DNA of 64,000 nt, taken from positions 33,142,501-33,206,500 of the forward strand of contig NC_083380.1 of the NCBI RefSeq assembly GCF_031755915.1, read 5' to 3'. The notes beneath the pieces were generated by a model. That model was given only the letters and a program-made list of their open reading frames with translations. It was not told the DNA's origin and did not search any database. Positions 11,830 through 24,412 of the stretch are shown here, in pieces. The first letter of the stretch is position 1. The number at the start of each line of letters is the position of its first letter. This DNA is from Ziziphus jujuba (Eukaryota; Streptophyta; Magnoliopsida; Rosales; Rhamnaceae). Both the position numbers and the translations under genes were made by a program.

Positions 11830-14093
11830 TGTAACACCCCATCCCAAATCACATCGAAATTCGTGCACGTTGACAGAGGTTGACCTTTGACTGTTGACTT
11901 TGATAGTTGACCGTTGACCGAAAGGGTCAAAAATTGACTTTTTGTTCCGGTTGGAATTCTAGGCTGACTGAGGTACCATTACGAAGTACACATTGGCACG
12001 AGTTCATAGACTAGTAGCACGTCGAAAACGGAGCTACGGTTTGAAAGTTATGGGCAAAACAAGTCGAGGTGCAAATTGTCCAAAAGGTGCCGGGAGTTGA
12101 CTTTTTCTTGTTGTGTCATTTTGTTTTGACTTTTGTACGGTTGTAAAGTACTCGTCGATACGAGTTCATAGACTAGCGGCACGCTCAAATTGGACATCTG
12201 GTTAAAAAGTTATGGATGTTTGAAGTTCGTCGGATACCATAATATTTTATTATATCTGGATTAAGTGCATAATAATGCCATGTGTCGTCACCTGATTGGT
12301 CCATGTGGGTGAACAGTGTCACCCATGGTGGCTTTTATTTGGCAAAAACGCCGGGGAGGAGAGAGAAAGAAAGAGAGAAGAGAGAGAGGGAGAGAGAGAA
12401 CGACCGGCCACCGGAAATCGTCCAATTTTCTGACCCACCCTTGCTACACGCGCAGACCAGAAGGGAGCGCCTCCCCATTTTCGGCCAAACCCCAAAATTT
12501 CACGACCGTCGGTCGCCGGACGCACCCAGATCTAGCCGACGAAGCTCGACGGCGATTTTCCCCTCCACCACTGGCCATCGCCGTTTGATCCCTTTCCGGT
12601 CATTTTCAGGCCACACGCGCCTTTCACCCCTTACCATCTCCTTATTTCCGGCCAGCCCACCAAATTTCACGACCACCGGACCTCCGACACGCCGGGATCG
12701 GAGCATTTTCCGGCAAGGGGCCGAAAACCTTCAAACCCTGATTTCTTCACCGTCTGGCCTCCTTTTGCCTCACCGCCGGTTCCGTTGGAATCCTCTCCCC
12801 TCGGCCACCGCACGCGCCGCCACCGCCAACGGTCGCCGGTGACCGCGGCGGCTCACCTGAAATCACTGTTCCGGCGAGTACCCAGTTTTACTATTATCGA
12901 TGTTTTCGTACCGGGTTTGTTAAAGGAAGATATGTGGGATGGTAAATGTGAAAATTGGTATATTTCCCACAGTGAATTTGGAAAACGGTGCGGTTATAAT
13001 TAATTTAGTAATTATTTTAGACGCACTCATACAGTATTGGTGTTCTGGTGTATATGTGGTTTAGTGCGCAAGTATTATGTCTCCCGTGAGTTGCCATTGG
13101 ACCGAGGGCAGGCAAGTCTTATATATTGCGCATCAGTCGCCCCCCTCCTTGGCCGGGATGACGGTTTCAGCAGCGGTACTGTCGGGACGCCGAAGTGCCG
13201 TTTGCAAGTTTCTCTTTTTAATCTCCCCGCCAGTCGGTGCTCGGGACGCTAGGTATCGGAGGGCATCACTGGTATATGGTGTGGTGCGTTAAGTACAAAA
13301 GTTTTCGGATAGTAATTTCAAACCCCAAAGAGTACAAAAATTATTTATTATAATTTATTACATTTTAATTATATTTGGGGTATTTATTTATTTGTTGTTA
13401 TTAAATTATTTGATCCCTTGGTTTTTGGGAAATACGAATATCAGGTTTTGTGAAAATGTTTTAAAAGGGGAACATTTCCAACGGAGTGAATAGTGAGGGT
13501 TTTGAGATAAAATATTACCTTCAAATGTTTATTTATTTATTTATTTAATTGCTTGGTATTGATTAATTAAATTCCTTTATTTGTTATATTATTAATATTA
13601 AAGGTGTTCAGTAGATAGTGTCACTCACTGAGATGATTAGCATCTCACGTTTTTAAATTCCGTTCCCCTAGGTCCAGGTTAGGAGACGTTGATTGTCCGG
13701 GGTGAGCCCAACGTCTTAGTTCGTTGCGGGAAGTCCAAGTAGTATTTCTTCCCTTTTTCCTCTCCATCTTGTATTACTTCTTTATCTGTCATTGTATAAA
13801 TTCCACATTCATTTGTATAATGCTCTGTATACTGTATTGGACGTGTAGTTATTATTTATGCACTGAGTTGCTGTCATTCTTTGAAGTGCTGTAAATTTGT
13901 GGAATCAATTTGTGGTATTATGGGAGGAATAAGGGGATGATTTTAGAAGTGTGTTTTCAGTGCAGGAAATTTGTGGTAAGTCCTACCCTTAGGGGAGGTG
14001 CTGCCGGATTTTCTGTTGGAAGGTTCAGTGGTATTTTCCTGGGATCAGGGCTTGTCTAGGGTTCCGGGAAGGAATTCTTGACGGGTCCTGACA
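11830..14093 (+). repeat. 3' LTR of the Tekay-like element, internally deleted (2264 bp)
   Basis: Same ends as the 5' LTR but about 0.76 kb shorter. At about 12888 the text following TACCCAG jumps to the part of the LTR that starts near 7650 in the 5' copy (TATCGATGTTTTCGTA). The missing stretch covers the end of the GC-rich leader and the donor-like splice site. By eye the last 300 bp differ from the 5' LTR at about six positions, while the first kilobase differs more. Confidence 0.92.
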
Positions 14094-14430
14094 ATCTCGG
14101 TTTAGCATTTTCTCGGTGATGCGTTTTTGTCTAAAAAATAATACATCAAAGATTTTCTTCATCGAGCAATCATGACCACATGTTCTGCCATATCAATGCC
14201 AAAAACCATCAAAGAAAAATTTCGACCCACAAATGCTGGCTAGATGGATGTCTCTACCTATAGAAGTCTTGTGGTGCCACTCCAACACCTTACATTCACC
14301 AAGCTTGGCATTAGCTTCACTATAAAAAGTCTGCCAACACTTCAACAATCCAACCTTGGTTCACATGCATGCCACCAAGCAAATTTTGCTTCACTTACAA
14401 AGGACAACTTGCAGTCAAAATCTTTCTGAT
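14094..14430 (+). pseudogene. Ty1/copia RT remnant, 3' half
   Basis: Picks up where 5811 stops, after the ATCTC target duplication. Frames give FLSKK-like text, then TTCSAISMP and, in the stretch starting at 14244, MDVSTYRSLVVPLQHLTFT, matching the copia block usually read as TYRSLVGALQYLTFTRPDISF. A stop (AG*MDV) and further frame breaks make it non-functional. After about 14430 the text becomes plain AT-rich sequence up to the next LTR. Confidence 0.8.
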
Positions 14431-14614
14431 CCTTCTATAAAAAGATGTTCAAATGAATACACAAATCACGATTCAATTTGCAATCAAAATCTCTTTATAT
14501 TTAAATATATTAATTATAACTTTTAAATTAACAAAACTGAAACTATGAATATATGAAAAATCAAATGCATAGTTTTTTTTTTTTTTTAAAGATGCAAGGA
14601 GAGATTGATAAATG

Positions 14615-17600
14615 TGTCAGGACCCGTCTAAAATTCCTCACCGGAACCCTAAACAAGCCCTGATCCTAGGGAAACCCTACCGGACCTTCCAATGAAAAAT
14701 TCAGCAAACCTCCCCTAAGGGTTTGACTTACCACAAATTTCCTGCACTGAAAACACACTTCTATATACATCCCCTTATTCCTCTCACATTATTACAATTT
14801 AATTCCATAAATTTACAGCACTCCAAAATATTAATAGAGAATTAATGCAATATTTAACAAAATATGTCCAATACAGTATACAGAGCATTATATAAATAAA
14901 TATGGAATTAATACAATGTCAGATAAAGAAGCAATACAAGATGAAGAGGAAAAAAGGGAAGAAATGCTTCTTGGACTTTAGGCAATGACTCGAGTTCACC
15001 CCCGGACAATTAAAGTCGACTAACCTGGACCTACGGGAATGGAATTTAAAAATATGAGATACTAATCATCTCATTGAGTAACACAGTCTAATATACAATT
15101 ATAATAGTAATAATAATTATAGTACACTTGATTAATTAAGAATAAATAATTAATTAATTAATATTTAATTGGAAATAATATTTTCTCTCAAAACCCTCAC
15201 CATTCACTCCGTTGGAAAAGTTCCCTTTTTAAAACATTTTCGCAAAACCCATTATTTTATGCCCCAAAAATCAAGGAATAATTAATTTAATAAAAATTTA
15301 AATAATCCAAATTTATAATGAAATAAATTGAAATAAAATAACTTATAACAATTATTAAATAATTAATGCATGTCATAACAATTAATACCGAAATATTAAT
15401 AAAACTCACATTAAAACAATTCATGAAATAATTAAATAATTAAGATAAATCAATTTATTGAACAATTAAGCAAAGGAAAAATTAAATCAAATTAAAACCT
15501 CCATTTAAATAAATGGTAAGAACGTAGTAAGATCTCCTTAAAATCATCAAATCAATGTAAATAGTAAAATCAAGATAAAATGCATTGTTAAAACATTAAT
15601 ATAAATAGGTAATTAAAAACATAATAAAATTCCATAAAATTTGTATTAAAATCTCCAATTGAAATAAATAATAAAAACAACATTAAATATATTCTAAATT
15701 TAAATACAATTTCAAAATATTTATTTTGCAATCCATGTTCCGAAAACCACTTGATGCACCCACTATATACCAGTGGCGCCAATGGTACCCAGCGTCCCAA
15801 GGTACCGCCAGACAAGAGGTTAAAGAGAAAAACCGGCATACGGTCGCGTGGCGTCCCACGGCGCCACTGCAAACAGGTATCCCGACCATGGAGGGGCGGC
15901 CTACCCTCATCCGATGGCAACCACAGGACAACCCCATAATCACCTGTGCGCTACTCACACCTACCTGCGCACTCATCACATCCACCTACGCGCTAATCAT
16001 ATCCATATATAAAGAACACTAGTACGTGTATGGTGCATCTAAAAATCATAAAATCAATATATTTATTTTCAGTCTCAAAATCCATAAATACTACCGGGTT
16101 TATTCCATCCAATTAAACCCGTAAATTTTTCACAATTTCTTTATAAATCATCGTCATAATCCATTGCACAATTTCCATCAATTTCAAACCCATCAACTTT
16201 CAAATGCATCAATTTTCCAATCTACAATATTCAAATGCATAAACATAATTTTTAAAATAATATCCTTAAATCCTTAAAATTCAAGATAGCCATAATTTCA
16301 TTAAAATCCCATAAAATTTCCAAAATTCATAAACCCATATAAATGCATGTTTATTGCTTGAAATAAACTCATAATAACTTCAACAATAAATCAATAATGT
16401 TAAAAATCATAATTTCTTTAAATATCAAATTTTCATAAAAAGAATTTCCATAATTTATCAAAATCAAAATATGATTTTATGCACATATACATTTTAATTT
16501 ATTCAAATTGTGCCATCAAAATTTCAAATATAATTTTGCTAAATATTTAACACATAATTATTAAATTCAAATATTTAATTATCACAAAATAAATATAATT
16601 TAACACCCGAAATTAATTTGAAAGTGGGTTACTCACCTCAAGCACGCAATTAACCCAAGATGCTCCATGGGATCAATTCCACGATGCACACGTGCTCCTA
16701 GAACAACAATATTGTAATAGCCCAGTACACCCGCATGCGATATTGTCTGCTTTGAGGCCAGCCCGCATGGTTTTGTCAAAACACATCGCAATGGTTAGGG
16801 GGAATCCTCTTATAACCCCTACCTACCAGTCCCACTGGCACGGGCTTCCAGGCCCAATCACGATATTGTCCGCTTTGGGCCCAGCCTGCACGGTTTTACT
16901 TTCCCTCATGGGAACGCGTCGCAAGGGAAAGGTATCCACACCCTCTTATAAGGCATGCTTCGTTCCCCTTTCCAACTGATGTTGGAACTCACAATCCACC
17001 CCCATTGGGGCCCACCGTCCTCGCTGGCACACCGATCCGGGTCCGGCTCTGATACCATATGTAACAGCCTAGTCCACCCGCATGCAATATTGTCCGCTTT
17101 GGGCCCAGCCCGCACGGTTTTACTTTCCCTCATGGGAACACGTCACAAGGGAAAGGTATCCACACCCTCTTATAAGGCATGCTTCGTTCCCCTTTTCAAC
17201 TGATGTGGGATCTCACAAATATTGCACAACTCAAATAAATTAATATTTTATTCGAGTAAATAATACCCGATACCCGGGGGGTTTAACACAAACGTTAACC
17301 AAAATTTGCGAGTAATATACTGAATCGAAGCTTATGGAACAAGGATCGCATTACCGGCCTTCATTGACCCCAATTCCGCTAGTGGTCGTCGAAATTTGCC
17401 CGGGAAGTACCGACCGAACTTCACTTCCTTATAACTCGCGAATCACTTCGAATTTAAACAATTGGAGACTATATTTGAACTCAGAAGACCCAAAATAGGG
17501 GGAAAGGGGTGGAAGATCGGACTGGGCTGGCCAGAAACGGCAAGAATCATCATCGGGGAATGGGCTTCTTCCCTGGCCAGCGCGTGTGGCTGTCCGATGA

Positions 17601-18336
17601 CCGGATATTGAGAAACAGCAAGGACCCGAGAGGAGGAAAAGGAAAGGAAAAAAAAGAAGAAGAAGGAAGAAGAAGAAAGGTTCGGGGGGGGGGGGGGGGC
17701 TGGGGTGTTTTTCCCACGTGAGGGAAGGAAAAAAAAGAAAAGAAAAGAAGAGAAAAAGAAAGAAAAAGAAAATAAAAGAAAATAATTAAATAATATTATT
17801 GTATAGAATAATAATAAAATAATATGATATTTAATCATGGTTGACATGTGGCATCTCACCGTTGTGACACATTGCACCCTTTATTAAGTCACACTTGGCA
17901 CACTGTTCACATATTTAAAAATAATATTAAAATAATATTGTATTTGAAAAACTCTAATGGTCCATAACTTTCAAACCACATGTCCAAATCGGACATACCG
18001 CTAGTTTGTGAACTCGTATCGACGAGTACTTCACAACCATGCATGAGTCAAAGCTCAACTTTGCATGAACAAAAAGTCAACTCCGACATCCCTTGGATAG
18101 TTTGGACCTTAATTGGTTTTGCTCATAACTTTCAAATCGTAGCTCCGTTTTTAACGTGCTACTAGTCTATGGACTCGTGACAACGTGTACTTTTTAATGG
18201 TACCTCGATCAATATGAAATTCCATCAGGAACAAAAAGTCAACATTTTGACCTCTTCTCGATTAACGATGGTCAAACCCGGTCAATTTTGGTCAAATTTT
18301 AGAAATTTCTGATGTACTTTGAGACGGGGTGTTGCA
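14615..18336 (-). mobile_element. Solo LTR, Tekay-like superfamily, with nested TRIM
   Basis: Plus strand starts TGTCAGGACCCG and ends GACGGGGTGTTGCA. Both flanks are AAATG (14610-14614 and 18337-18341), a perfect 5-bp target duplication, so this is one insertion. The 3722 bp include a 505-bp TRIM at 16713-17217. A run of 16 G lies at 17684-17699. It landed beside a host exon-like module on the minus strand (18353-18435). It is closest by eye to the solo LTR at 53571-57223, which lacks the TRIM. Confidence 0.93.
16713..17217 (-). mobile_element. TRIM (terminal-repeat retrotransposon in miniature)
   Basis: Small non-coding LTR element. Flanks are AATAT at 16708-16712 and AATAT at 17218-17222, a perfect target duplication. 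Terminal repeats are 16713-16993 and 17060-17217, both TGTAA...CTCACA; the left one carries about 120 bp of extra rearranged repeat text. GCTCTGATACCA at 17046-17057 is the complement of the initiator tRNA-Met primer site and lies 2 bp from the right LTR, so the element is on the minus strand. The text (GCTTTGGGCCCAGCC, CACACCCTCTTATAAGGCATG) resembles a widespread eudicot TRIM family. The related LTR near 56010 has the empty site (CAACAATATCATAC). Confidence 0.92.
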
Positions 18337-18352
18337 AAATGTCTTTATGTAC

Positions 18353-18435
18353 CTGTACAAGTATATAAGGTTTAAAGTCCAAAATCTTAAACCAATCTTC
18401 TTTGACAGTTAATTTGAATTTGGCATCTCTAATGT
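18353..18435 (-). other. Exon-like module copy (minus strand)
   Basis: On the minus strand an AG precedes ACATTAGAGATGCCAAATTC, and the block ends ...CTTGTACAG before GTACAT, so it has acceptor and donor splice signals. It can be read as DAKFKLTVKEDW followed by KILDF. The same block recurs at 31361, 40773, 51936, 58333 and 61645 on the plus strand. I do not recognise the protein family. The solo LTR at 14615-18336 inserted 16 bp beyond its donor end. Confidence 0.5.
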
Positions 18436-18439
18436 CTAT

Positions 18440-19890
18440 CAAGCAAGTAGAATACTTGCTTTATTTTTTATTTTTTATTTTTAGATGGTTGAATTACTAT
18501 TTTTCTCAAAAACTTAAATCACTAATCAAGATGTCGGTAATTATTTGTTTTATATTTTCCTCTGACAGGGGATTACAAGAAAGTATATATATGTGAGTAC
18601 ATCTGGAATCTGTAAATCCTTAGAATTCATTATGTTATGTAAATATGCAAGGAGTAAATGTTTTTGCCCCAAAATAACCAAAATACTATCAAAATTTCAC
18701 TAGCTTTTACTCAATGAGCCAACAAAATAATTTTTGTTATATTATATGTTATTAGCATGCCACATGTACTAATAATTTACAAATTCTTTTTGAACAATAA
18801 AATATGAAAGAAATACTGATATCCCTATAAAATCCCAAACAAGGTATATTATATTGTCTCTTTTTTTTTTTTTTTTTTTTGGGTGAGAATTTATTAGGGT
18901 TGTATTATTAAATAACTAAGACTATTATTAGGGGTGACAATCTAAGGTATGACATGATAACATGACTTGAAAGCAATATGAAGTTAGTAAATTTGAATTT
19001 ATTATAAATAGGTTCAGATCAAATTTTGGTTAATCTATTTAATACAATTATTAAATGTATCAATTTCGACTTGTTTAATCGAAGATTGGTCTGAATTAGC
19101 CGTTCAACTAAATGTGTCAATTAATGGGTCAACCCAACCTAGCCCGATTATAAGATGTTTAAATTATGACTTTAATATATTAAATGTACTATAAATAAAA
19201 TTTTAATTAATACATTTTATTACAAAACTACAGACTTATTTAAAGCCATATGATTAATTTTCTTCATTAATAAAAATATAAAGAATAAAAATCATTTAAA
19301 TAATATTTATTTACTTAAATATAGTATGTTTAATATATGAATGGATTTGTGGACATTAAAAAATATGCGTAAGAGTTTTGGAGATGTAGAAAATTATGAA
19401 CATGATTATTAACAGAGAATTTTTTATATTATTTTTAGACAAGTAGTATTAGTTATCTTTATTTAACTATTATATGAGATTGCTATATTATCATATCATA
19501 TGTTATACTAGTGTAAATTTGTAACTATAATTAAATGGTTTTACATATATCTATAATTTAGGATCAATTAGTGACTAAATTATTTTTATTTTATATGAAA
19601 TAATTAATTTGAACAAGTTAATGTATTTAATTGGGTAAATTTCATGTAAATAGGTTAAATTCGTATAAGAGTGTCAATTTCTTATAAACTTATCTATTTA
19701 ATAAATGGGTTACATGAATCATATTTGGGTTCAGGATTTCTAACATAACGAATAAACAAATGGTGTGTGAATTGACTAATTTTAATATGATTAAAAATGA
19801 GTTGACTTGAATATGATTTGCAAATATGAATTGGCACTCCTAACTATTATTTATGTATGATATAATGTGGTTTTTTTACTAAAAACAAAA
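18440..19890. other. AT-rich intergenic sequence
   Basis: No open frame with a recognisable product, no element ends seen. A T-run at 18861-18880 and low-complexity text only. Confidence 0.6.
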
Positions 19891-19897
19891 AGGTGTT

Positions 19898-19951
19898 TTG
19901 TTGTTGTTATCGTTGTTGTTGTTGTTGTTGTTATTGTTGTTGTTGTTGTTG
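19898..19951 (+). repeat. (GTT)n microsatellite
   Basis: Run of GTTGTTGTT with a few GTTATT interruptions, giving a spurious poly-leucine open frame from 19898. It leads into the tandem duplication that starts near 19939. Confidence 0.85.
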
Positions 19952-20422
19952 GGGTCAATGTTTAGAGTCTTTGTGATTTGTTTTCTAGGGCTTTGCGACT
20001 TGGGTAGTACCACATACATTTATCAGAGAATGTTTTTCTCTTGTGAGAATTTATTAGGGAACGTTGGTACAAAGGGGGTTTGTGTTTTACTTTATTATAT
20101 TTTTTTGTTGAGTAAGGGGATTAGTACTTTAATTTGTTGAGAACAGTAGAAAATGTAAGGATAAATATGGAGAGAAACTTGGAATAGGTCCTGCATTGAA
20201 AAGTATTTATGTCACACAAATATAATATATATATATATATATATTTTGAGATGGTGTCATTCCCAATTATGAAAGTATTTCAATTTATGACCCCTGTTTT
20301 TTTTTTTTTTGGGGTAGGTAAAGTCTTTGTGGTTTGCTTTCTTAGTTTTTGTGATTTGGGTAGTACCACGTAAACTTTTTTCTTTTGTGAGAACCTATTA
20401 GGGAAAGTTGGTATAAAGGGGT

Positions 20423-23400
20423 TGTTAGGACCCGTCCAAGATCCCTCATCAGAATCTTAGATAAGTCTTGATCCCAGAGAAACCCTACCAGACCCTCTAA
20501 TGGAAAATCCAGCAGAATCTCCTTTAAGGGTTGGACTTACCATAATTTCCCTGCACTGAAAATACACTTCTATATATACCACCTTATTCCTCCCACTTAC
20601 TACAATTTAATTCCATAAATTTATAGCACTTCAAATGAATAACAGGGAATTAATGCATAATCAATTAAATAATACATCCAACATAGTATACAGAGTGTTA
20701 ATAAAGTTCTATATATGATAATTAATACAAACAAAGTAGAAAGAAAATTACATTAAGAAATGAAGAAAAGAAGACTTCTCGGATTTCTAGGAACGATCAA
20801 ATTGTCGAGCTCACCCTGATCGAACAATGTCTACCACCTGAGCCTAAGAGAAAAAAATTTGAAAATATGATATGCTAATAATCTCAGTGAGTGACCCAAT
20901 CTACTACTCAAGGAAATAAATAATAATAACAATATAACAATAATATAAACTTGATTTATTAATAATAACTGAAAATAATGTTTCTCTCAAAATTCTCACA
21001 GTCACTCAGTTTGAAATGTTCCCTTTTTAAAACGTTTTCACAAAACCCAATGTTTTATGCCCCAAGATTCAGAAAATAATTAATAAAATAACTTGCAATT
21101 AAAACACAACAAATTAAGAATCCAAAATTAGAGTGGAAATAATAATAGAAATGAAAATAAACTTTTATGACAATTACTAAAAGATTAACAACGTATCATA
21201 AACAAATAATGCAAAAATATCAATGAAACTCATATTAAGACAATTCAAGAAATAATTAAATAATTAGAATAAATCAATTAATTGAATAATTAAGTAAAGG
21301 AAAATTAAATCAAATTAAAATATCCATTTTAAATAAATGGTAAGAATAAAATAAAATGGAGGAAAATATAATATATTTGAATTGATTTCAAAATATCAAA
21401 ACAATTTGAATAATAAATTTGTAAAAACATTTTCATAAAAATTATGTAAAACTTTAAATTTAAATAATTAATAAAACACTGTTAAATACATTTTTATTAA
21501 AATAAGATTTTAAAATATTTCATATTTGAAAATCATGTCGTGAAAACCATTTGATGGACCCACTATATACCAGTGGCACCAACGGTACCCAGCATCCCAA
21601 ACACCGCCAGACAGGAGGTTAAAAAGAAAAACCAGCATATGGTCGCGTGGCGTCCCACCTTGCCGCTGTAAATAGGCGTCCTGGCCATGGAGGGGGGTGG
21701 CTACAGCCAATATCAACTTGCCGACCCTCGGTCTGATGGCAACCATAGGACAACCCATAAATCACCTGCGCGATACTCACACCCACCTATGCGCTAATCA
21801 TATCTATATGCGCACTAATCATATCCACATATACAGAACACCAGTACGTGTGTGGTGCATCTAAAAACTCGTAAATCATAAAATCAATATATTTTCCAAA
21901 TCTCATAATACCACTGGATTTAAATACCTCTTTTCAATCCATATTTCTTTAAACCATCATCGTAAATCCATCATGTTAAAATCCATTCTCACAATCTCAT
22001 TGATACAAATATATCAAGTTTTCAGTGGCATAAAATCAATCCATAATATTTAAATGCATAAAACTATTTTTGAAGCATAATACTTTAGTACGCAGTTGCA
22101 CCGTCGGTCCCTGTCCACTGATTCCGACCTCCTGAATCCAAATCCAGCATCCTTTTCCACCAATTTGTGATGGTTTGGGAGAATTGAGGAGTCGAATCCC
22201 GAAAGCTTTCTGGCGAGATTCCGGCCACCTCGGGTCTAATCATCGGAAAGTAAGACCGAATCCGTGATCCTCATCACTCAAGCTTCGATTTAGTATATAA
22301 CTCCTAACTTTTAGTTGTCTTTTGTGTTCGCTCCCCGGGTACCCATTTGGGAGTTACCCGATTAAAATATTAATATATTTGGTTGGTGTACTGTGGATGT
22401 TTTAGGTGCGCGTACGAGTAGTGGAGTTGATCCTGCGGAGGATCTTAGCTGGTATACACACTTAAGGTGAGTGACCCACCTTTAAAAATATTTTGGGCAA
22501 TTAATTATGTTTAATTGGTGTTTAATTGGTATTTAAATTATGCTCATATGGTACAATTTAATTATGGTTTTATTGTGATTTAATTTATTTATTATGCATG
22601 AGCAAAGTATATTTCGGTAATAATTGTACGTGGTTTTAAGTATTATTTTTGGGCAAAATTGGTTTAAATATTTTATGAAAATATTCGTTTAAATTGGTGG
22701 TTTAATTTTATAATTATGCCCACAGTATTTTATTTGTTGAACCTCGTATTACGAGAAAAATTATGGTTTTATTTGTTATCGATGTTTCGTACCGGGTTGT
22801 TAAATGAAAATATGTGCGATGGTAAGTGTGAAAATTTAATATATTTTCCACGGTAATTGTAGTTAGCGCGCAAGTATTATGTCTCCCGTGAGTTGCCATT
22901 GGACCGTGGGCAGGCAGGTTTGATATAGTGCACATAGCCGCCCCCCTTCTTGGCCGGGATGACGGTTTCAGCAGCGGTACTGTCGGGACGCCAAAGTGCC
23001 ATTTGAAAGTTTCTCTCTTTAATCTTCCCACCAGTCGGTGCTCGGGACGCTGGGTATCGGAGGGCATCACTGGTATATGGTGTGGTGCGTCAAGTACAAA
23101 TTTTTCGGATAGGAATTTCAAACCCCAAAGAGTACAAAAATTATTTATTATAATTTATTACATTTTATTTATATTTGGGGTATTTATTTATTTGTTGTTT
23201 ATTAAATTATTTGATCCATTGGTTTTCAGGAAGTACGAATGTCGGGTTTTGTGAAAATGTTTTAAAAGGGGAACATTTCCAATGGAGTGAATAGTGAGGG
23301 TTTTGAGAGAAAATATTACTTCAATTGTTTATTATTTATTTATGTATTTAATTGCTGGTATTACTTCAATCCATTTAATTGTTATATTATTAATATTAAA

Positions 23401-24412
23401 GGTGTTTAGTAGATAGGGTCACTCACTAAGATGATTAGCATCTCACGTTTTTAAATTCTGTTCCCCTAGGTCCAGGTTGGGAGACGTTGATCGTCCGGGC
23501 GAGCCCGATGTCTCAGTTCGCTACCGAAAGCCCAAGGAGCGTTTTCTTCCCTTTTCCTCTCCATCCTGTATTACTTCTTATCTATCATCGTAGTAATTTC
23601 ATATTTGTTTGTATAATGCTCTGTATACTGTATTGGACGTGTAGTTATTATTTATGCACTGGATTGCTGTTATTCTTTGAAGTGCTTTAAATTGTGGATA
23701 CAAATTGTAGTAATGTGGGAGGAATAAGGGGACGATTATAGAAGTGTATTTTCGGTGCAGGAAATTTTTGGTAAATCCTACCCTTAGGGGAGGTGCTACC
23801 GGATTTTCCGCTGGAAGGTTCGATGGTATTTCCCTGGGATCAGGGCTTGTCTAGGGTTCCGGGGAGGAATTCTGGACGGGTCCTGACACAAGCTGTCTGG
23901 CCAATAAGAAACCATCCCGTGGGTGCCACTGTGCACTCATGGGAGTGGTTGAGATTTTGACATGTAGCATGTACTGTGCACACGTTTTACACAAGCATAA
24001 AATAATATAAAATATTACAATGTTAGAAAAACTTTGCAGGTCCATAACTTTTCAACGAAATATCCAAATTAGACATGCCGCTAGTCTATGAACTTGTATA
24101 GACAAGTGCTTCACAAGCATGCATGAGTCAAAGCTGAATTTTTCACAAACAAAAAGTCAACTTTGGCACCCCTTGGACAGTTCGGACCTAAACTTGTGTT
24201 GCACATAACTTCCAAACCGTAGTCCGATTTCAACATGCTATTAGTCTAGGAACTCAGGATGACACGTACTTCGCAACGGTATCTTGGTCAACACAAAATT
24301 CCACCCGAAACAAAAAGTCAAAATTTGATCCCTTTCGATCAACGGCAATCAAACCTAGTCAACCTCAGTCAACTTGAGAGATTTTCGGTGTACTTTGAGA
24401 CAGGGGATTACA
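20423..24412 (-). mobile_element. Composite LTR insertion with inverted core
   Basis: Outer ends are TGTTAGGACCCG on the left and GGGGATTACA on the right (minus-strand LTR with decayed ends), flanked by GGGGT at 20418-20422 and 24413-24417. Minus-strand LTR text fills 20423-22083 and 23889-24412. Between them, 22084-23888 is the 3' 1.8 kb of an LTR on the plus strand, ending in the canonical CCTGACA. The outer part resembles the 14615 solo LTR type, while the core resembles the LTRs of the 5812 element, so two subfamilies are joined. Confidence 0.85.
22084..23888 (+). repeat. 5'-truncated LTR fragment on the plus strand
   Basis: Starts mid-LTR at text matching 6880 onward (CGCAGTTGCACCG...TCCACTGATTC) and runs through the donor-like GGTGAGTGACCC (22469), the GC-rich block and TTCCCCTAG (23462-23470) to CCTGACA. 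The left end is not an LTR terminus. Together with 20423-22083 it forms a long imperfect inverted repeat. Confidence 0.85.

Larger units (their letters stand above)
5812..14093 (+). mobile_element. Ty3/gypsy (Tekay/Del-like chromovirus) element with both LTRs, defective
   Basis: Two LTRs (5812-8850 and 11830-14093), both TGTAACACCCC...GGGTCCTGACA, enclose a 2979-bp internal region. The flanks are ATCTC at 5807-5811 and ATCTC at 14094-14098, a perfect 5-bp target duplication. A tRNA-iMet-type primer site TGGTATCAGAGC lies 2 bp after the 5' LTR, and a purine tract AAAGGGGGAAGG abuts the 3' LTR. The inside keeps only scraps of protease, RT, integrase and chromodomain, with no open gag or pol, so it could move only with help from a partner. 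The host site is a copia RT. The Tekay/Del assignment rests on the LTR start, the primer site and the chromodomain-like C-terminus; it is inference. Confidence 0.93.

Noticed and set aside
16713..17217. Cassandra-type TRIM carrying a 5S rRNA-like promoter
   Set aside because: No 5S A-box or C-box text is present; the repeat matches the other common eudicot TRIM type.
19898..20140. Poly-leucine open frame resembling a signal peptide
   Set aside because: It is the (GTT)n microsatellite running into a non-coding tandem duplication.
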